Below are positions 22,060 to 30,755 of a stretch of DNA of 64,000 nt, one piece after another. Every line of letters starts with the position of its first letter. The stretch's first letter is position 1. The stretch is from contig NZ_CASCJC010000001.1 in NCBI RefSeq assembly GCF_949152225.1, positions 1,364,001 through 1,428,000 on the forward strand, given 5' to 3'. This stretch comes from Ligilactobacillus sp900765635 (lineage in GTDB: Bacteria; Bacillota; Bacilli; Lactobacillales; Lactobacillaceae). The notes beneath the pieces are model-generated. The model had not been told where the DNA came from and did no database searches. It saw only the letters and a program-made list of their open reading frames with translations. Made by a program: the position numbers and the translations under genes.

Positions 22060-23178
22060 TTATTTAGATTTATATAATCTAGTAACACGTGGAGCTAAAC
22101 CACATGTAATTTCATAATGAATCGTTTGTGCATAATCGGCAACATCTTGTGCTGTCACTTCGTTTCCATGATCTTCTCCGATTAATGTTACGCGCGTTTC
22201 TAAATCATATCGCTTAGGCAATCTAATCATCATTTGATCCATACAAACACGTCCAACAATTTCACAATAGTGTCCATCAACAAGTACTTTAAACCCTTGC
22301 ATTCGACGTAACCAACCATCTGCATAACCGATTGGCACAGTCCCAATCCACTCATCTTCTTTAGCACGATACGTACTACCATAACCAATTGCTTCACCTT
22401 TAGTAACTTTTTTAACAGCTGCTAGCTCACTAACGAGACTCAAAGCCGGTTTTAACTCAAATGGTGTATTAATTTTTGAATTAGGATTCAAACCATACAT
22501 TGCAATTCCAAACCGAATCATGTTTCCACCACATTTGCGATGCCATAAAGATGCTGCAGAATTTGCCACATGAATATACCGAGGCTTTTTAGTTATTACA
22601 CTTAATAACTCGTTAAACTTAGTTAGCTGTTGTAAATAATAAGTTTCATCTTCAGAATCTGCTGAGGCAAAATGTGTAAAAATACCGTCAAATTCAAATT
22701 GCTGTGGATAATTTTGCATAAACATTAGGACTTGTTTTAGTTCTGCTTTAGTTTTAAAACCTATTCGTCCCATTCCGGTATCCAAAGCAATATGCACCAA
22801 TAATTTTTGTTTTGCTTCTTTTAAAAGTAATTGAGCCTTGATCAAAAAATCATAATCACCGACTGTACAAGTAATCTTATTTTGCGCCATAAGAACTGCT
22901 GTGCTCGCAGGATTTACTCCCAACACCAAAATTTCATCATCAAAGCCAGCTTGTCTCAATGCTAAGGCTTCATCTATTACGGCCACGCAAAAGCCTTTAG
23001 CTCCTGCTTTTTTTGCCGCTTCAGCCACTGGTAATAAACCATGACCATAGGCATCTGCTTTAACTACTGCAAATAAGCTTTGAGCTTGTTTTAATTGCTT
23101 GATTTCATTTTGAATATTTACTTTAATCGCATCTAAATCAATTATAGCTTGTGTATTACGATGTTTTCCAATAATCAT
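22060..23178 (-). CDS. alr: alanine racemase
   Basis: This PLP enzyme interconverts L- and D-alanine for peptidoglycan and teichoic acid D-alanylation. The PLP lysine is Lys40 in VVKADAYGHG, and the second catalytic tyrosine is in AIGYGSTYRA. The protein ends LAPRVTRLYKSK. I use the ATG at 23178 (372 residues, MIIGKHRNTQ), the usual lactobacillus N-terminus. A longer start at 23199 lies inside acpS and has no ribosome site. Only 4 bases separate it from the acpS stop codon, so the two are coupled. Confidence 0.96.
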   Translation of the reverse strand: MIIGKHRNTQAIIDLDAIKVNIQNEIKQLKQAQSLFAVVKADAYGHGLLPVAEAAKKAGAKGFCVAVIDEALALRQAGFDDEILVLGVNPASTAVLMAQNKITCTVGDYDFLIKAQLLLKEAKQKLLVHIALDTGMGRIGFKTKAELKQVLMFMQNYPQQFEFDGIFTHFASADSEDETYYLQQLTKFNELLSVITKKPRYIHVANSAASLWHRKCGGNMIRFGIAMYGLNPNSKINTPFELKPALSLVSELAAVKKVTKGEAIGYGSTYRAKEDEWIGTVPIGYADGWLRRMQGFKVLVDGHYCEIVGRVCMDQMMIRLPKRYDLETRVTLIGEDHGNEVTAQDVADYAQTIHYEITCGLAPRVTRLYKSK

Positions 23179-23182
23179 GTGC

Positions 23183-23557
23183 TCACATCTTCTCTTCATT
23201 TTTTTCTAAAATAACTTCAGCAATCACTAAATCTGTACTGTGAGATAATGAAACATGGGCCTTTAACGTCTCACTTTGAGGATACTTGGCAAAGTATGGC
23301 GCTCCATTTTTTTTATTTAACAATTCTAAGTCCAAAAATCCAACTTGCTTACCGATTCCGCTTCCTAAGGCTTTACTGTATGCCTCTTTTACTGCAAAAC
23401 GCCCAGTCAAATACTCAGCTTGTCGCTTGGGGGTTAACTTTGTAAAAACCGCTAACTCATTTACAGTTAATACTCTTTGTGCAAACCTTGCGTTTCTTTC
23501 TTGCGCCTGCCAAACTCTTGAAATCTCTGCAATATCAATTCCTATCCCATGAATCAT
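23183..23557 (-). CDS. acpS: holo-[acyl-carrier-protein] synthase
   Basis: This enzyme transfers 4'-phosphopantetheine from CoA to acyl carrier protein. The magnesium ligands Asp8 (GIGIDIAEI) and Glu58 (RFAVKEAYSKALG) are present. The 124 residues are normal. The ATG at 23557 has AAGGAG 8 bases upstream. It heads the acpS-alr pair seen across lactobacilli, directly downstream of the cshA terminator. Confidence 0.96.
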   Translation of the reverse strand: MIHGIGIDIAEISRVWQAQERNARFAQRVLTVNELAVFTKLTPKRQAEYLTGRFAVKEAYSKALGSGIGKQVGFLDLELLNKKNGAPYFAKYPQSETLKAHVSLSHSTDLVIAEVILEKNEEKM

Positions 23558-23627
23558 AATTTTTCTCCTTATTTGCTTTTCTTAATTGATTTTATCAAAA
23601 ACTACACGATTACGCACGTTTAAAGCT

Positions 23628-23664
23628 AAAAAAACTAAGTAAATTAATAACTTACTTAGTTTAA
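23628..23664 (-). terminator. cshA terminator
   Basis: AAACTAAGTAA and TTACTTAGTTT pair, with a seven-T tract on the minus strand. Confidence 0.85.
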
Positions 23665-23672
23665 TTGCATTA

Positions 23673-25157
23673 TTAATCTTTAGTTCTAATGGTAAAATTG
23701 CGCTTAGAAGAATGACGACGACGTTTATTTTGCTCGTCTTTTCCCTTATATTTACGCTCATTACGCTTAAAATCACCGTTTCTACGATATTTACTACTTT
23801 GCGTCTTACCACCGAAACGTGTATTTTTACGACGACGAGGCAATGGTCGTTCTGGTGTAATATTTACTGGAACTTGACTAGCATCATCTTTAGTCAATGA
23901 ATTTAACAAAGCCGCCGTTAAATCTAGAGCACTATATTGTTCCAACAATTCTTCAGCTTGCTTAGCATATTTTTCAGTATCTGTTTTTTCTACTAAATCT
24001 TTAATATTATCCAAAGCTGTCGACAATTGTCCGATAAACGCTTCTCTTTGACTTGGTGGCTTTAATGGATCCATTCGTTTTTTGGTTAATTGTTCGATTA
24101 CCCGCAAATAATCCATCTCATTTGGTGTTACAAACGTCACAGAAATGCCATGCTTTCCAGCACGTCCAGTTCTCCCAATACGATGCACATAGCTTTCAGG
24201 ATCTTGCGGAATATCATAGTTGTAGACATGCGTCACGCCAGAAATATCCAAGCCTCTAGCAGCGACATCGGTTGCAACTAAAATATCCAATCCACCTGAT
24301 TTAAATTTATTTAAAATACTCATACGGCGTTGTTGGGTCAAATCACCATGAATACCAGCTGCATTATAGCCGCGTGCTTCTAAACCTTTCGAAAGTTCAT
24401 CGACACGCCGCTTTGTTCTACCAAAAACAATCGTCAATTCAGGTGCTTGTACATCTAACAAACGTGTCATGATATCAAATTTTTCATTTTCACGTGCTCG
24501 TACAAAGAACTGATCGACCAAATCAGTTGTTAATTCCTTAGCCTTAATCTTAACAATTTCTGGCTCAGTCATAAATCTTTCACCGATGCTTAAAATTTGT
24601 TTAGGCATTGTCGCTGAAAAAAGTAAGGTTTGGCGTTTGGTTGGCACTGCTTGCATAATTGCTTCAACGTCTTCCAAAAATCCCATATCAAGCATTTCAT
24701 CGGCTTCGTCTAAAATCATTGTTTGTACATGTTTTAAATCAATTGTCTTACGTTTAATATGATCTAATAAACGTCCTGGTGTCCCTACCAAAATTTGTGG
24801 CGCATGCTTTAAGTTTTGGATTTGTCTACGAATATCAGCCCCACCGTAAACTACTTGCACCTTGGCACGCTTATCTTTTCCTAAGCGATATAATTCTTCT
24901 TGTGTTTGAATCGCCAATTCTCGTGTAGGCGACACAATCACAGCTTGAATCGTAGCAATCTTTGGATCAACATGATTTAAAACTGGCAACCCAAAGGCCG
25001 CTGTCTTTCCGGTCCCAGTTTGTGCTTGACCGATTACATCTTTGCCTGCTAATACCAAAGGGATTGTTGCCGCTTGAATTGGAGTTGCCTCCTCAAAGCC
25101 ACTACGTTTAATCGCCTTTAATAGATCTTCTTGCAGACCTAATTCATTAAATTTCAA
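23673..25157 (-). CDS. cshA: DEAD-box ATP-dependent RNA helicase CshA
   Basis: This helicase takes part in mRNA decay, ribosome assembly and cold adaptation. Motifs in order are Q-motif ATPIQ, Walker A AQTGTGKT (45-52), PTRELA, TPGRLLDH, DEADEMLDMGF, SAT and YVHRIGRTGRAGK. The C-terminal tail is very basic and Arg/Asn-rich. I start at the TTG at 25157 (494 residues): AGGAGG lies 6 bases before it, and the upstream in-frame ATG would bury that site. Its 130-base leader contains a palindrome and its own promoter overlaps the end of murF. Confidence 0.96.
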   Translation of the reverse strand: MKFNELGLQEDLLKAIKRSGFEEATPIQAATIPLVLAGKDVIGQAQTGTGKTAAFGLPVLNHVDPKIATIQAVIVSPTRELAIQTQEELYRLGKDKRAKVQVVYGGADIRRQIQNLKHAPQILVGTPGRLLDHIKRKTIDLKHVQTMILDEADEMLDMGFLEDVEAIMQAVPTKRQTLLFSATMPKQILSIGERFMTEPEIVKIKAKELTTDLVDQFFVRARENEKFDIMTRLLDVQAPELTIVFGRTKRRVDELSKGLEARGYNAAGIHGDLTQQRRMSILNKFKSGGLDILVATDVAARGLDISGVTHVYNYDIPQDPESYVHRIGRTGRAGKHGISVTFVTPNEMDYLRVIEQLTKKRMDPLKPPSQREAFIGQLSTALDNIKDLVEKTDTEKYAKQAEELLEQYSALDLTAALLNSLTKDDASQVPVNITPERPLPRRRKNTRFGGKTQSSKYRRNGDFKRNERKYKGKDEQNKRRRHSSKRNFTIRTKD

Positions 25158-25183
25158 ATTCTTTCCTCCTGCACTGCATTTAT

Positions 25184-25317
25184 GTCTCAAATTGATTTGA
25201 GACTCCCTACAACACAGCTCGGAAATTTTTCTAATGCGATCTGTCTTGTAAAGGTATTACCTAGACTTTTTAAGTCAGTATTCTTCTTATATTACCACTA
25301 TCATGACTTTTTAGCAA
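25184..25317 (-). promoter_or_regulatory. cshA promoter and leader with palindrome
   Basis: On the minus strand -35 TTGCTA (25312-25317), a 17-base spacer and -10 TAATAT (25289-25294) form a good promoter just past the murF stop codon. The leader then carries the 20-base near-perfect palindrome GTCTCAAAT-CA-ATTTGAGAC (25184-25203), about 14 bases before the AGGAGG. It could be an operator or a hairpin that limits ribosome access. Confidence 0.65.
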
Positions 25318-25322
25318 TTTAT

Positions 25323-26690
25323 TTAAACAAGTTGTGCCACAATTTCTTCTAAATGTATACCATGACTTCCTTTTAACATGACAGCATCAGCACTTGTTAA
25401 GTTATCCTTTAACTCGCTAGCTAATTGAGCTTTATCTTCTTTTGCGTATTGATGAATGGCTTTTGGTGCAAATTTAGCTTGTAATGCTTGACCTAAGTTT
25501 TGCATTAATTCACCACATAAATAAACATCACTAATTTTAGCTGAATCAATTTCATCTGCCAAATCAGCATGCATCTTAGCAGCATCATCACCTAGTTCCA
25601 ACATATCGCCAAGAACCACTAGTCTTTTACCAGCTACATTAACTTCCTGAAAGGCACGTAAAACTTCTTTACATGCGGTTGGATTTGAATTGTAAACATC
25701 ACTTAAGATTTTTGCATCATTAAAAGCAGTTAGCCACTGTGTTCTATTCTTAGTCAAAGAAACCTTAGCCAATGCTTGTTGCATTTCTTTTGGCTTGACA
25801 TGGAATTTACGTCCTACACACAAAGCAGCTAAAGCATTGTTGACATTGTATTGACCAATCATTGGAATCATAAATTCTTCTTCAAACCAACCGGCTGTCT
25901 TAAAATGTGTCTGAGTTGCTTGACTTATAATATCTTTAGCCCATAAGGTATTAGTATCACTTAAACCAAATGTTGCTTGTTGATTGTCAAGTTGCTTGCA
26001 GCGGCTTGTTAACAACGGTTCATCTCCATTATAAATTAACCAGCCATCTTCTTTTAAGCCATGTATAATTTCCATTTTGGCATCAGCAATTCGAGCACGC
26101 GTTTGGAAAAATTCAATATGAGCTTCCCCAATCATTGTAATTACAGCAACGTCTGGTTCGACTAAACGACTTAATTCATCTAACTGTCCAAAATGATCCA
26201 TTCCCATTTCAACAACTAAAATTTCCGTATTTGGTTCCATAGATAAACATGTTAACGGAACACCTATTTCATTGTTAAAGTTTGCATAGGTCTTTTGAAC
26301 GTTATATTTTTCCTGTAAAACAGCAGCAATCATATCTTTAGTCGTTGTTTTGCCATTGCTACCAGTAACTGCTACAATTTTTGGATTGATTTTTTGTAAA
26401 TAATACTTACCTAATCTTTGTAAAGCTTTCAATGTATCATGCACAATCAAAGCAGGTAATTGCGTTGGATAATTTTCATGGTCTGCTTGCCATAAAGTAG
26501 CTACTGCACCTTTTTCATACGCATTTGCTAAATAATTATGTCCATCAGTTTCCCCTAGCAATGGAACAAATAAAGCTCCTGGCTTCAATTGACGACTATC
26601 AAAACACACACTCGTCACAGTAACTTCTTGCCACTGTTCAGGAACTTGTACTCCTAAAGCACGTGCGATTTCCGTTAATTGCATCTTCAT
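25323..26690 (-). CDS. murF: UDP-MurNAc-tripeptide--D-Ala-D-Ala ligase
   Basis: This enzyme adds the D-Ala-D-Ala dipeptide to the peptidoglycan precursor using ATP. The P-loop is VTGSNGKTTTKDM (about 108-120). The Mur ligase middle and C-terminal domains follow, with LVVEMGMDHFGQL and VLGDMLELG. The 455 residues are normal. The ATG at 26690 has AAGGAAG 8 bases upstream. It precedes cshA as in many lactobacilli, but the cshA promoter makes that a separate unit. It works in the same pathway as alr. Confidence 0.97.
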   Translation of the reverse strand: MKMQLTEIARALGVQVPEQWQEVTVTSVCFDSRQLKPGALFVPLLGETDGHNYLANAYEKGAVATLWQADHENYPTQLPALIVHDTLKALQRLGKYYLQKINPKIVAVTGSNGKTTTKDMIAAVLQEKYNVQKTYANFNNEIGVPLTCLSMEPNTEILVVEMGMDHFGQLDELSRLVEPDVAVITMIGEAHIEFFQTRARIADAKMEIIHGLKEDGWLIYNGDEPLLTSRCKQLDNQQATFGLSDTNTLWAKDIISQATQTHFKTAGWFEEEFMIPMIGQYNVNNALAALCVGRKFHVKPKEMQQALAKVSLTKNRTQWLTAFNDAKILSDVYNSNPTACKEVLRAFQEVNVAGKRLVVLGDMLELGDDAAKMHADLADEIDSAKISDVYLCGELMQNLGQALQAKFAPKAIHQYAKEDKAQLASELKDNLTSADAVMLKGSHGIHLEEIVAQLV

Positions 26691-26826
26691 CTTTGGTTCT
26701 TCCTTTCAAATACGCAGTTTAAATTAAGTTTAAATTTATCGTTTAACTTTATTATTTCTCAAACATTGTAACACACTAGAGAAATTTAGTACAAAAAGAC
26801 TTAAATTTTTCTTTTAATAAATGCAC

Positions 26827-26874
26827 TAAAAAGACCGTTTTTCTAACTATTAACTAGTCAAAAAATCGGTCTTC
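26827..26874 (-). terminator. htpX terminator
   Basis: AAGACCG and CGGTCTT arms extend by AAAAA/TTTTT pairing, with a T tract on the minus strand. Confidence 0.85.
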
Positions 26875-26876
26875 TT

Positions 26877-27761
26877 TTACATTTTTTGAAGTCTTTCAAT
26901 TCGTTCTTGAATCGGCGGATGTGTTGCAAACAAATCTTTACCTTTAAGCGGATTAGTAATATATAATGCTGCGCTGCTTTGATCGACATGTTGCATCGGT
27001 TCACTATTAGAAATCTTTTGTAATGCACTAATTAAGCCATATGGATTTCTAGTTAGTTCAACAGCTGAAGCATCTGCCAAATATTCCCGATTCCGTGATA
27101 AAGCCATTTGCACAAGAGTCGCTGCTATTGGCCCTAAGATAATTGCTAAGATGGCTAAGATACTAAACAATAATTCTAAACCACCAGATTTTTCTTCATC
27201 GTCTCGTCTACGACCTCCCCCCCAAAAATATGCACTTTGGCCAATCGAAGCCAACAGTGAAATCGCAGAGGTTAAAGCAATAGCTGTTGTTTGCAAACGA
27301 ATATCATAATTGCGAATATGGGAAACTTCATGGGCAATCACGCCTTCCAATTCTTCACGATTCAACCGTTGCAACAAGCCTTTTGTCACAGCAACTGCTG
27401 AATGTTGTGGATCGTTACCTGTCGCAAAGGCATTGGGGCTTGGATCATCGATGATAAAGACGCGCGGCATCGAAACCTTACCGACTAACGCCATATCTTC
27501 AATAATATTCCACAATTCAGGAGCTTGCTGTTTATCAGTAATTTCAGTTGCACGATTCATCTTCATCACAACATCAATCGAGTTTGACATCATCGATAAT
27601 GCATAAAAAACGCCTAAAATAATTGCCAAAACCAAGCCAAAGAGCCAACTTCTTAAAAAAGTCGCTCCAATCGCCGCACCAATCACTGAGACCAAGGCAA
27701 AAAAGCCCGCCATCACCAGGATGGTTTTGCGTTTGTTTTGTGCAATTTGTTGATATAACAT
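26877..27761 (-). CDS. htpX: membrane zinc metalloprotease HtpX (M48)
   Basis: This integral membrane protease takes part in membrane protein quality control. Two N-terminal membrane segments (about 13-35 and 38-58) precede the catalytic HEVSH (144-148), two further membrane segments, and the third zinc ligand in SRNREYLADASAVEL (near 224). The 294 residues are normal. The ATG at 27761 has AGGTG. It is 21 bases after lemA, and the lemA-htpX pair is common in Firmicutes, so co-transcription from the lemA promoter is expected. Confidence 0.96.
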   Translation of the reverse strand: MLYQQIAQNKRKTILVMAGFFALVSVIGAAIGATFLRSWLFGLVLAIILGVFYALSMMSNSIDVVMKMNRATEITDKQQAPELWNIIEDMALVGKVSMPRVFIIDDPSPNAFATGNDPQHSAVAVTKGLLQRLNREELEGVIAHEVSHIRNYDIRLQTTAIALTSAISLLASIGQSAYFWGGGRRRDDEEKSGGLELLFSILAILAIILGPIAATLVQMALSRNREYLADASAVELTRNPYGLISALQKISNSEPMQHVDQSSAALYITNPLKGKDLFATHPPIQERIERLQKM

Positions 27762-27782
27762 GTGATATTCACCTACTCATCA

Positions 27783-28340
27783 TTAATCAAATGAAACTTT
27801 AGGTACTTGTTTTTCTTCTTGCGGTGTTTCTAAATAATCAACCTTGAGCATACCATGCATCTTAGCTATCACGTTAGAAGGAAAAACCAGTAACTTTTGA
27901 TTATATAAAGCAGCCGAACTGTTGAAAAGTTGGCGCGAATAAGAAATCTTGTTTTCTGTATTAGTCAATTCTTCCATCAATAACTTATATTGTTCATTAG
28001 CTTTTAGGTCTGGATAATTTTCACTTAAAGCAAAAATAGATTTCAACGAATCACTAATTTGATTAGACAATTCCATTTTTTCTTGCTTAGCATCTGCTGG
28101 CAATTGCACGATTTGATTTCTTAAAGCAATCACCTTTTGGAGTGTTTCTTGTTCATATTTAGCGTAGCCTTTAGTCGTTTCAACTAAATTAGGAATCAGA
28201 TCGTTTCTTCTTTTAAGTTGCACATCGATTTGACTCCATGATTCATCGGTATTAACCTTAGCTTTTTGCAAACCGTTGTAAATGCCGATATAACCTAAAA
28301 CTAAAACTACCACTACGATGATACAAATAATTGCTATCAT
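27783..28340 (-). CDS. lemA: LemA family membrane protein
   Basis: One N-terminal membrane segment (residues 2-20, rich in Ile and Val) is followed by an alpha-helical domain with the family signature QIDVQLKRRNDLIPNLVETT and RNQIVQLP. The 185 residues are normal. The molecular role of LemA is not firmly known; the linkage to htpX suggests a membrane stress role. It has its own promoter (28383-28410) downstream of the terminator of the structured RNA, and a GGGGGG ribosome binding site. Confidence 0.93.
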   Translation of the reverse strand: MIAIICIIVVVVLVLGYIGIYNGLQKAKVNTDESWSQIDVQLKRRNDLIPNLVETTKGYAKYEQETLQKVIALRNQIVQLPADAKQEKMELSNQISDSLKSIFALSENYPDLKANEQYKLLMEELTNTENKISYSRQLFNSSAALYNQKLLVFPSNVIAKMHGMLKVDYLETPQEEKQVPKVSFD

Positions 28341-28382
28341 TATCTCAATCCCCCCATATTTCTTAAAATAATTTATGAATTC

Positions 28383-28410
28383 ATTTTAACATAACTTTTT
28401 TTCAAAACAA
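28383..28410 (-). promoter_or_regulatory. lemA promoter
   Basis: On the minus strand -35 TTGTTT (28405-28410), a 16-base spacer and -10 TAAAAT (28383-28388) with an upstream TGT (extended -10). It lies between the RNA terminator and lemA, so lemA need not depend on read-through. Confidence 0.7.
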
Positions 28411-28436
28411 CTATTCATACTCAAGTTTAAAAATAA

Positions 28437-28631
28437 TTAAAAAAGCAAGTCAGCTTAGTTGCTGACCTGCTTTTCTTGCGGCACCTATTTAATTTAGATG
28501 AGTCAAAATACTCCACAATATTTATGACTAGACACGCTACAATCCGGTAGCATCTGTGCCCCGCATTCGATTAGACCGCTTGGTGCCTCAGCACGACAAA
28601 AACTTGTCCGGTCTGACTCGACTCATCGCAT
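28437..28631 (-). ncRNA. structured non-coding RNA of about 195 bases, family not recognised
   Basis: A promoter, a stable fold and a terminator delimit this RNA on the minus strand; no open frame is present. The closing helix is GATGAGTC with GACTCATC (28618-28625 and 28498-28505). Inside, AGACCG pairs with CGGTCT to enclose two hairpins (GACAA/TTGTC and GTGC/GCAC). Then come GCTAC/GTAGC and AAATA/TATTT hairpins, and finally the terminator (28440-28475). GGCACC (28582-28587) can alternatively pair with GGTGCC (28480-28485), close to the terminator. Length and ends would suit a 6S-like RNA, but the multi-branched interior is not a simple rod. I do not recognise T-box, L-box, purine, SAM, TPP or FMN motifs. 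Confidence 0.6.
28440..28475 (-). terminator. terminator of the structured RNA
   Basis: AAAAGCAGGTCAGC pairs with GCTGACTTGCTTTT (one G-U), followed by T residues on the minus strand. Confidence 0.9.
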
Positions 28632-28637
28632 GACACT

Positions 28638-28666
28638 ATCATATAGTAATTTTTAACTTTTGACAA
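28638..28666 (-). promoter_or_regulatory. promoter of the structured RNA
   Basis: On the minus strand -35 TTGTCA (28661-28666), a 17-base spacer and -10 TATGAT (28638-28643). It begins at the end of the acetyltransferase gene and predicts a start near 28631. Confidence 0.75.
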
Positions 28667-28669
28667 GTC

Positions 28670-29104
28670 CTAATCTAGGTGTTTGTCCATACGATGATGT
28701 GCAATTCCCGCATCTAAAAAACCTTCTCCAACCACTTGATAACCTAATTTATGATAGAAAGCTTGGGCACTATCTTGGGCCCCTAGCGTTAACGTTTGAA
28801 TTCCTTCATTTCGCGCAGCTTGTTCGATTGCTTGTAAAAGTTGGCTAGCCAAACCTTTATGTCGATAGTCTTTTAGTACCGCCACGCGTTGAATATGCCA
28901 ACTTTGCGCAGTTTCTGCAAAAGCACGAGCTGTGGCGACCGGCTTTTCGGCCAGATAACCTACGTAATGAAGTGGTCCTTGCTCGCCGACTAGTTCTAAT
29001 TCAAGCGGTACACGTTGTTCGTTGACGAACACTTCTTTTCTAATCACAACGGCATCTTTATAAATATCACTAGTTAAATCCGTCGTCTTTTTTATTGTAA
29101 ACAA
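28670..29104 (-). CDS. GNAT-family N-acetyltransferase
   Basis: This is a small cytosolic acyltransferase of the ElaA/YjcF-like branch. The acetyl-CoA loop is in VAVLKDYRHKGLASQLL, followed by TLGAQDSAQAFYHKLGYQVV. The substrate is unknown. I prefer the TTG at 29104 (144 residues), which has GAGGTG 6 bases upstream; the GTG at 29113 lies inside that site. Extended -10 elements of the form TGTTACAAT lie upstream on the minus strand. The structured RNA promoter sits over its 3' end. Confidence 0.88.
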   Translation of the reverse strand: MFTIKKTTDLTSDIYKDAVVIRKEVFVNEQRVPLELELVGEQGPLHYVGYLAEKPVATARAFAETAQSWHIQRVAVLKDYRHKGLASQLLQAIEQAARNEGIQTLTLGAQDSAQAFYHKLGYQVVGEGFLDAGIAHHRMDKHLD

Positions 29105-29460
29105 TTCTGTCACCTCACATTAAAAGGGTCTCGTTTTAATTGTAACACAAAATTCTTAATTAAAGTCTTTTACATCTTGCTTTTTCAAGAGATTGTAACA
29201 TATAAAAAATCATCACTTTCTAAGTGAATTTCATTAAATTATTTCTTATTTTTTATGAAATCTAAAAGCTTTTTTAATACCATCTTTTAGACGTTCATCT
29301 ACTCACTTATAAACTTATCGCCAAATAAATAATTTACGAAATAACATTTATATTTATCAATTCTACAGATAATCTAAAAATTTATCTATTCATCTTTTGG
29401 AAGTGCTTTATATAAAATATAGGTGTACCAAATCATTTAATCTAGAAAGGATGATTCATC
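29105..29460. other. AT-rich intergenic region between GNAT gene and dha locus
   Basis: About 350 bases without a gene, holding divergent upstream regions. I see an 8-base inverted repeat (TCTAAAAG at 29261-29268, CTTTTAGA at 29284-29291), possibly a leader hairpin for dhaK, and extended -10-like TGTTACAAT on the minus strand for the acetyltransferase. No confident dhaK promoter or cre site was found. Confidence 0.5.
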
Positions 29461-30440
29461 ATGAAAAAAATTATCAATGATCCTAGCAATGTAGTGCCTG
29501 AAATGTTAGCAGGCCTAGTTAAAGCTTATCCAGATTATGTAACACAATTGCCAGATACAACTATCTTAATCAGAAGCGATCAAGCTTCCATGCAAGGCAA
29601 AGTCGGTTTAGTTAGTGGTGGTGGAAGTGGGCATGAATCAAGCCATACTGGCTTTGTGGGCGCAGGGACGTTAAGTGCAGCCGTTGCCTTACTTCACCAA
29701 CACCAGACCAAGTCTATGAAGCAGTCAAAGCAACAGATCAAGGTTGTGGGGCCTTTTTAATCATCAAAAACTATTCAGATGATATGATGACTTTTGAAAT
29801 GGCTAAAGATATGGCCGAACTTGATGGCATCAGCGTTGATAATATCGTTGTTGATGATGATATCGCCGTTGAAGATAGTCTTTATACTCAAGGAAAATGT
29901 GGAGTAGCCGGTACACTTTTCATGCACAAAATCTTAGGAGCCGCTGCTCAAATCGGTGCTAGTCTCGCCGAAATTTCCGCTTTGGCTCATGAAGTATTGC
30001 CTCATATCAATACTTTAGCAGTTGCTTTAAGTGCAGCAACAGTTCCTGAAGTTGGCACCCCTGGCTTTGAATTGGCTGCTGACGAGATTGAATATGGTGT
30101 CGGAATCCACAGCGAGCCTGGCTATCGTAAAGAAAAACTCAAACCATCCAAAGAACTCGTTGCAGAATTGATCGCTAAACTCGATGAATGCATGCACTTT
30201 GATGCTAATAAAAAATATGCCGTTTTAATCAACGGTATGGGAGCAACATCTTTAATGGAACAATTTGTGTTTAGTAATGATGTCTTCTTGGCTTTAGCTG
30301 CTAAAAATATTACTCCGGTCTTTAGCAAAGTCGGTAATTATATGACATCACTTGAAATGGCTGGTATTTCGCTAACCTTATTTGAACTAGTCGATGATAA
30401 ATGGCTAGAATATCTTCAAGCTCCAGTCAAATTTAGAAAT
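29461..30440 (+). pseudogene. dhaK: dihydroxyacetone kinase subunit DhaK, frameshifted and 3'-truncated
   Basis: The intact enzyme binds dihydroxyacetone through a histidine and takes phosphate from DhaL. Frame 1 runs from the ATG through GLVSGGGSGHESSHTGFVGAG to LSAAVA. The expected GDVFTSPTPDQVYEA is broken by a deletion of about 10 bases near 29690, after which the original frame resumes as SPTPDQVYEAVKATDQGCGA in another phase. The second part keeps the covalent-site region GVGIHSEPG. Near 30430 the coding sequence joins directly to the middle of dhaL, so the last residues, the intergenic gap and the dhaL start are gone. A good ribosome site (AGAAAGGATG) remains. Confidence 0.9.
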
Positions 30441-30755
30441 GGCTAAAGCAAGTGCAAACACAACTGACTTAGCTACTCTCTTAGAAGCAGCCTTAGCAGG
30501 TATCAAAAAACGCAGGGGGCTCAAAGCAATGATAAGACCATGGTTGATGTTTGGGAGGCCGTTTTACCTAAGATTAAAACTAAGCAACTAACACAAACCG
30601 ACATTGAACAAGCCGTGCAAGCTACCGAACCAATGATTACCAAAAAAGGACGTGCATCATATCTAGGTGAACGTTCCAAAGGTCATCTCGATCCTGGCGC
30701 AGTATCAAGTGGCTATTTATTTACTGCTTTATTACAAACAAAGGAGTTTTTTTAA
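30433..30755 (+). pseudogene. dhaL: dihydroxyacetone kinase subunit DhaL, 5'-deleted and frameshifted
   Basis: Only the C-terminal part of the ADP-binding subunit is left. It reads LEMAKASANTTDLATLLEAA, breaks frame near 30514-30519 (one base lost, or two gained), then continues KTMVDVWEAVLPKI, KKGRASYLGERSKGH and DPGAVSSGYLF to the stop at 30755. The N-terminal half with the magnesium-binding DGDHG motif is missing, so it cannot phosphorylate. The stop codon overlaps the dhaM start (TAATG), preserving the old operon spacing. Confidence 0.9.

Noticed and set aside
28437..28631. T-box, tmRNA, RNase P or SRP RNA identity for the structured RNA
   Set aside because: The T-box AGGGTGG, the tmRNA tag frame, the RNase P conserved regions and the SRP GGAAGGAAGCA core are all missing.
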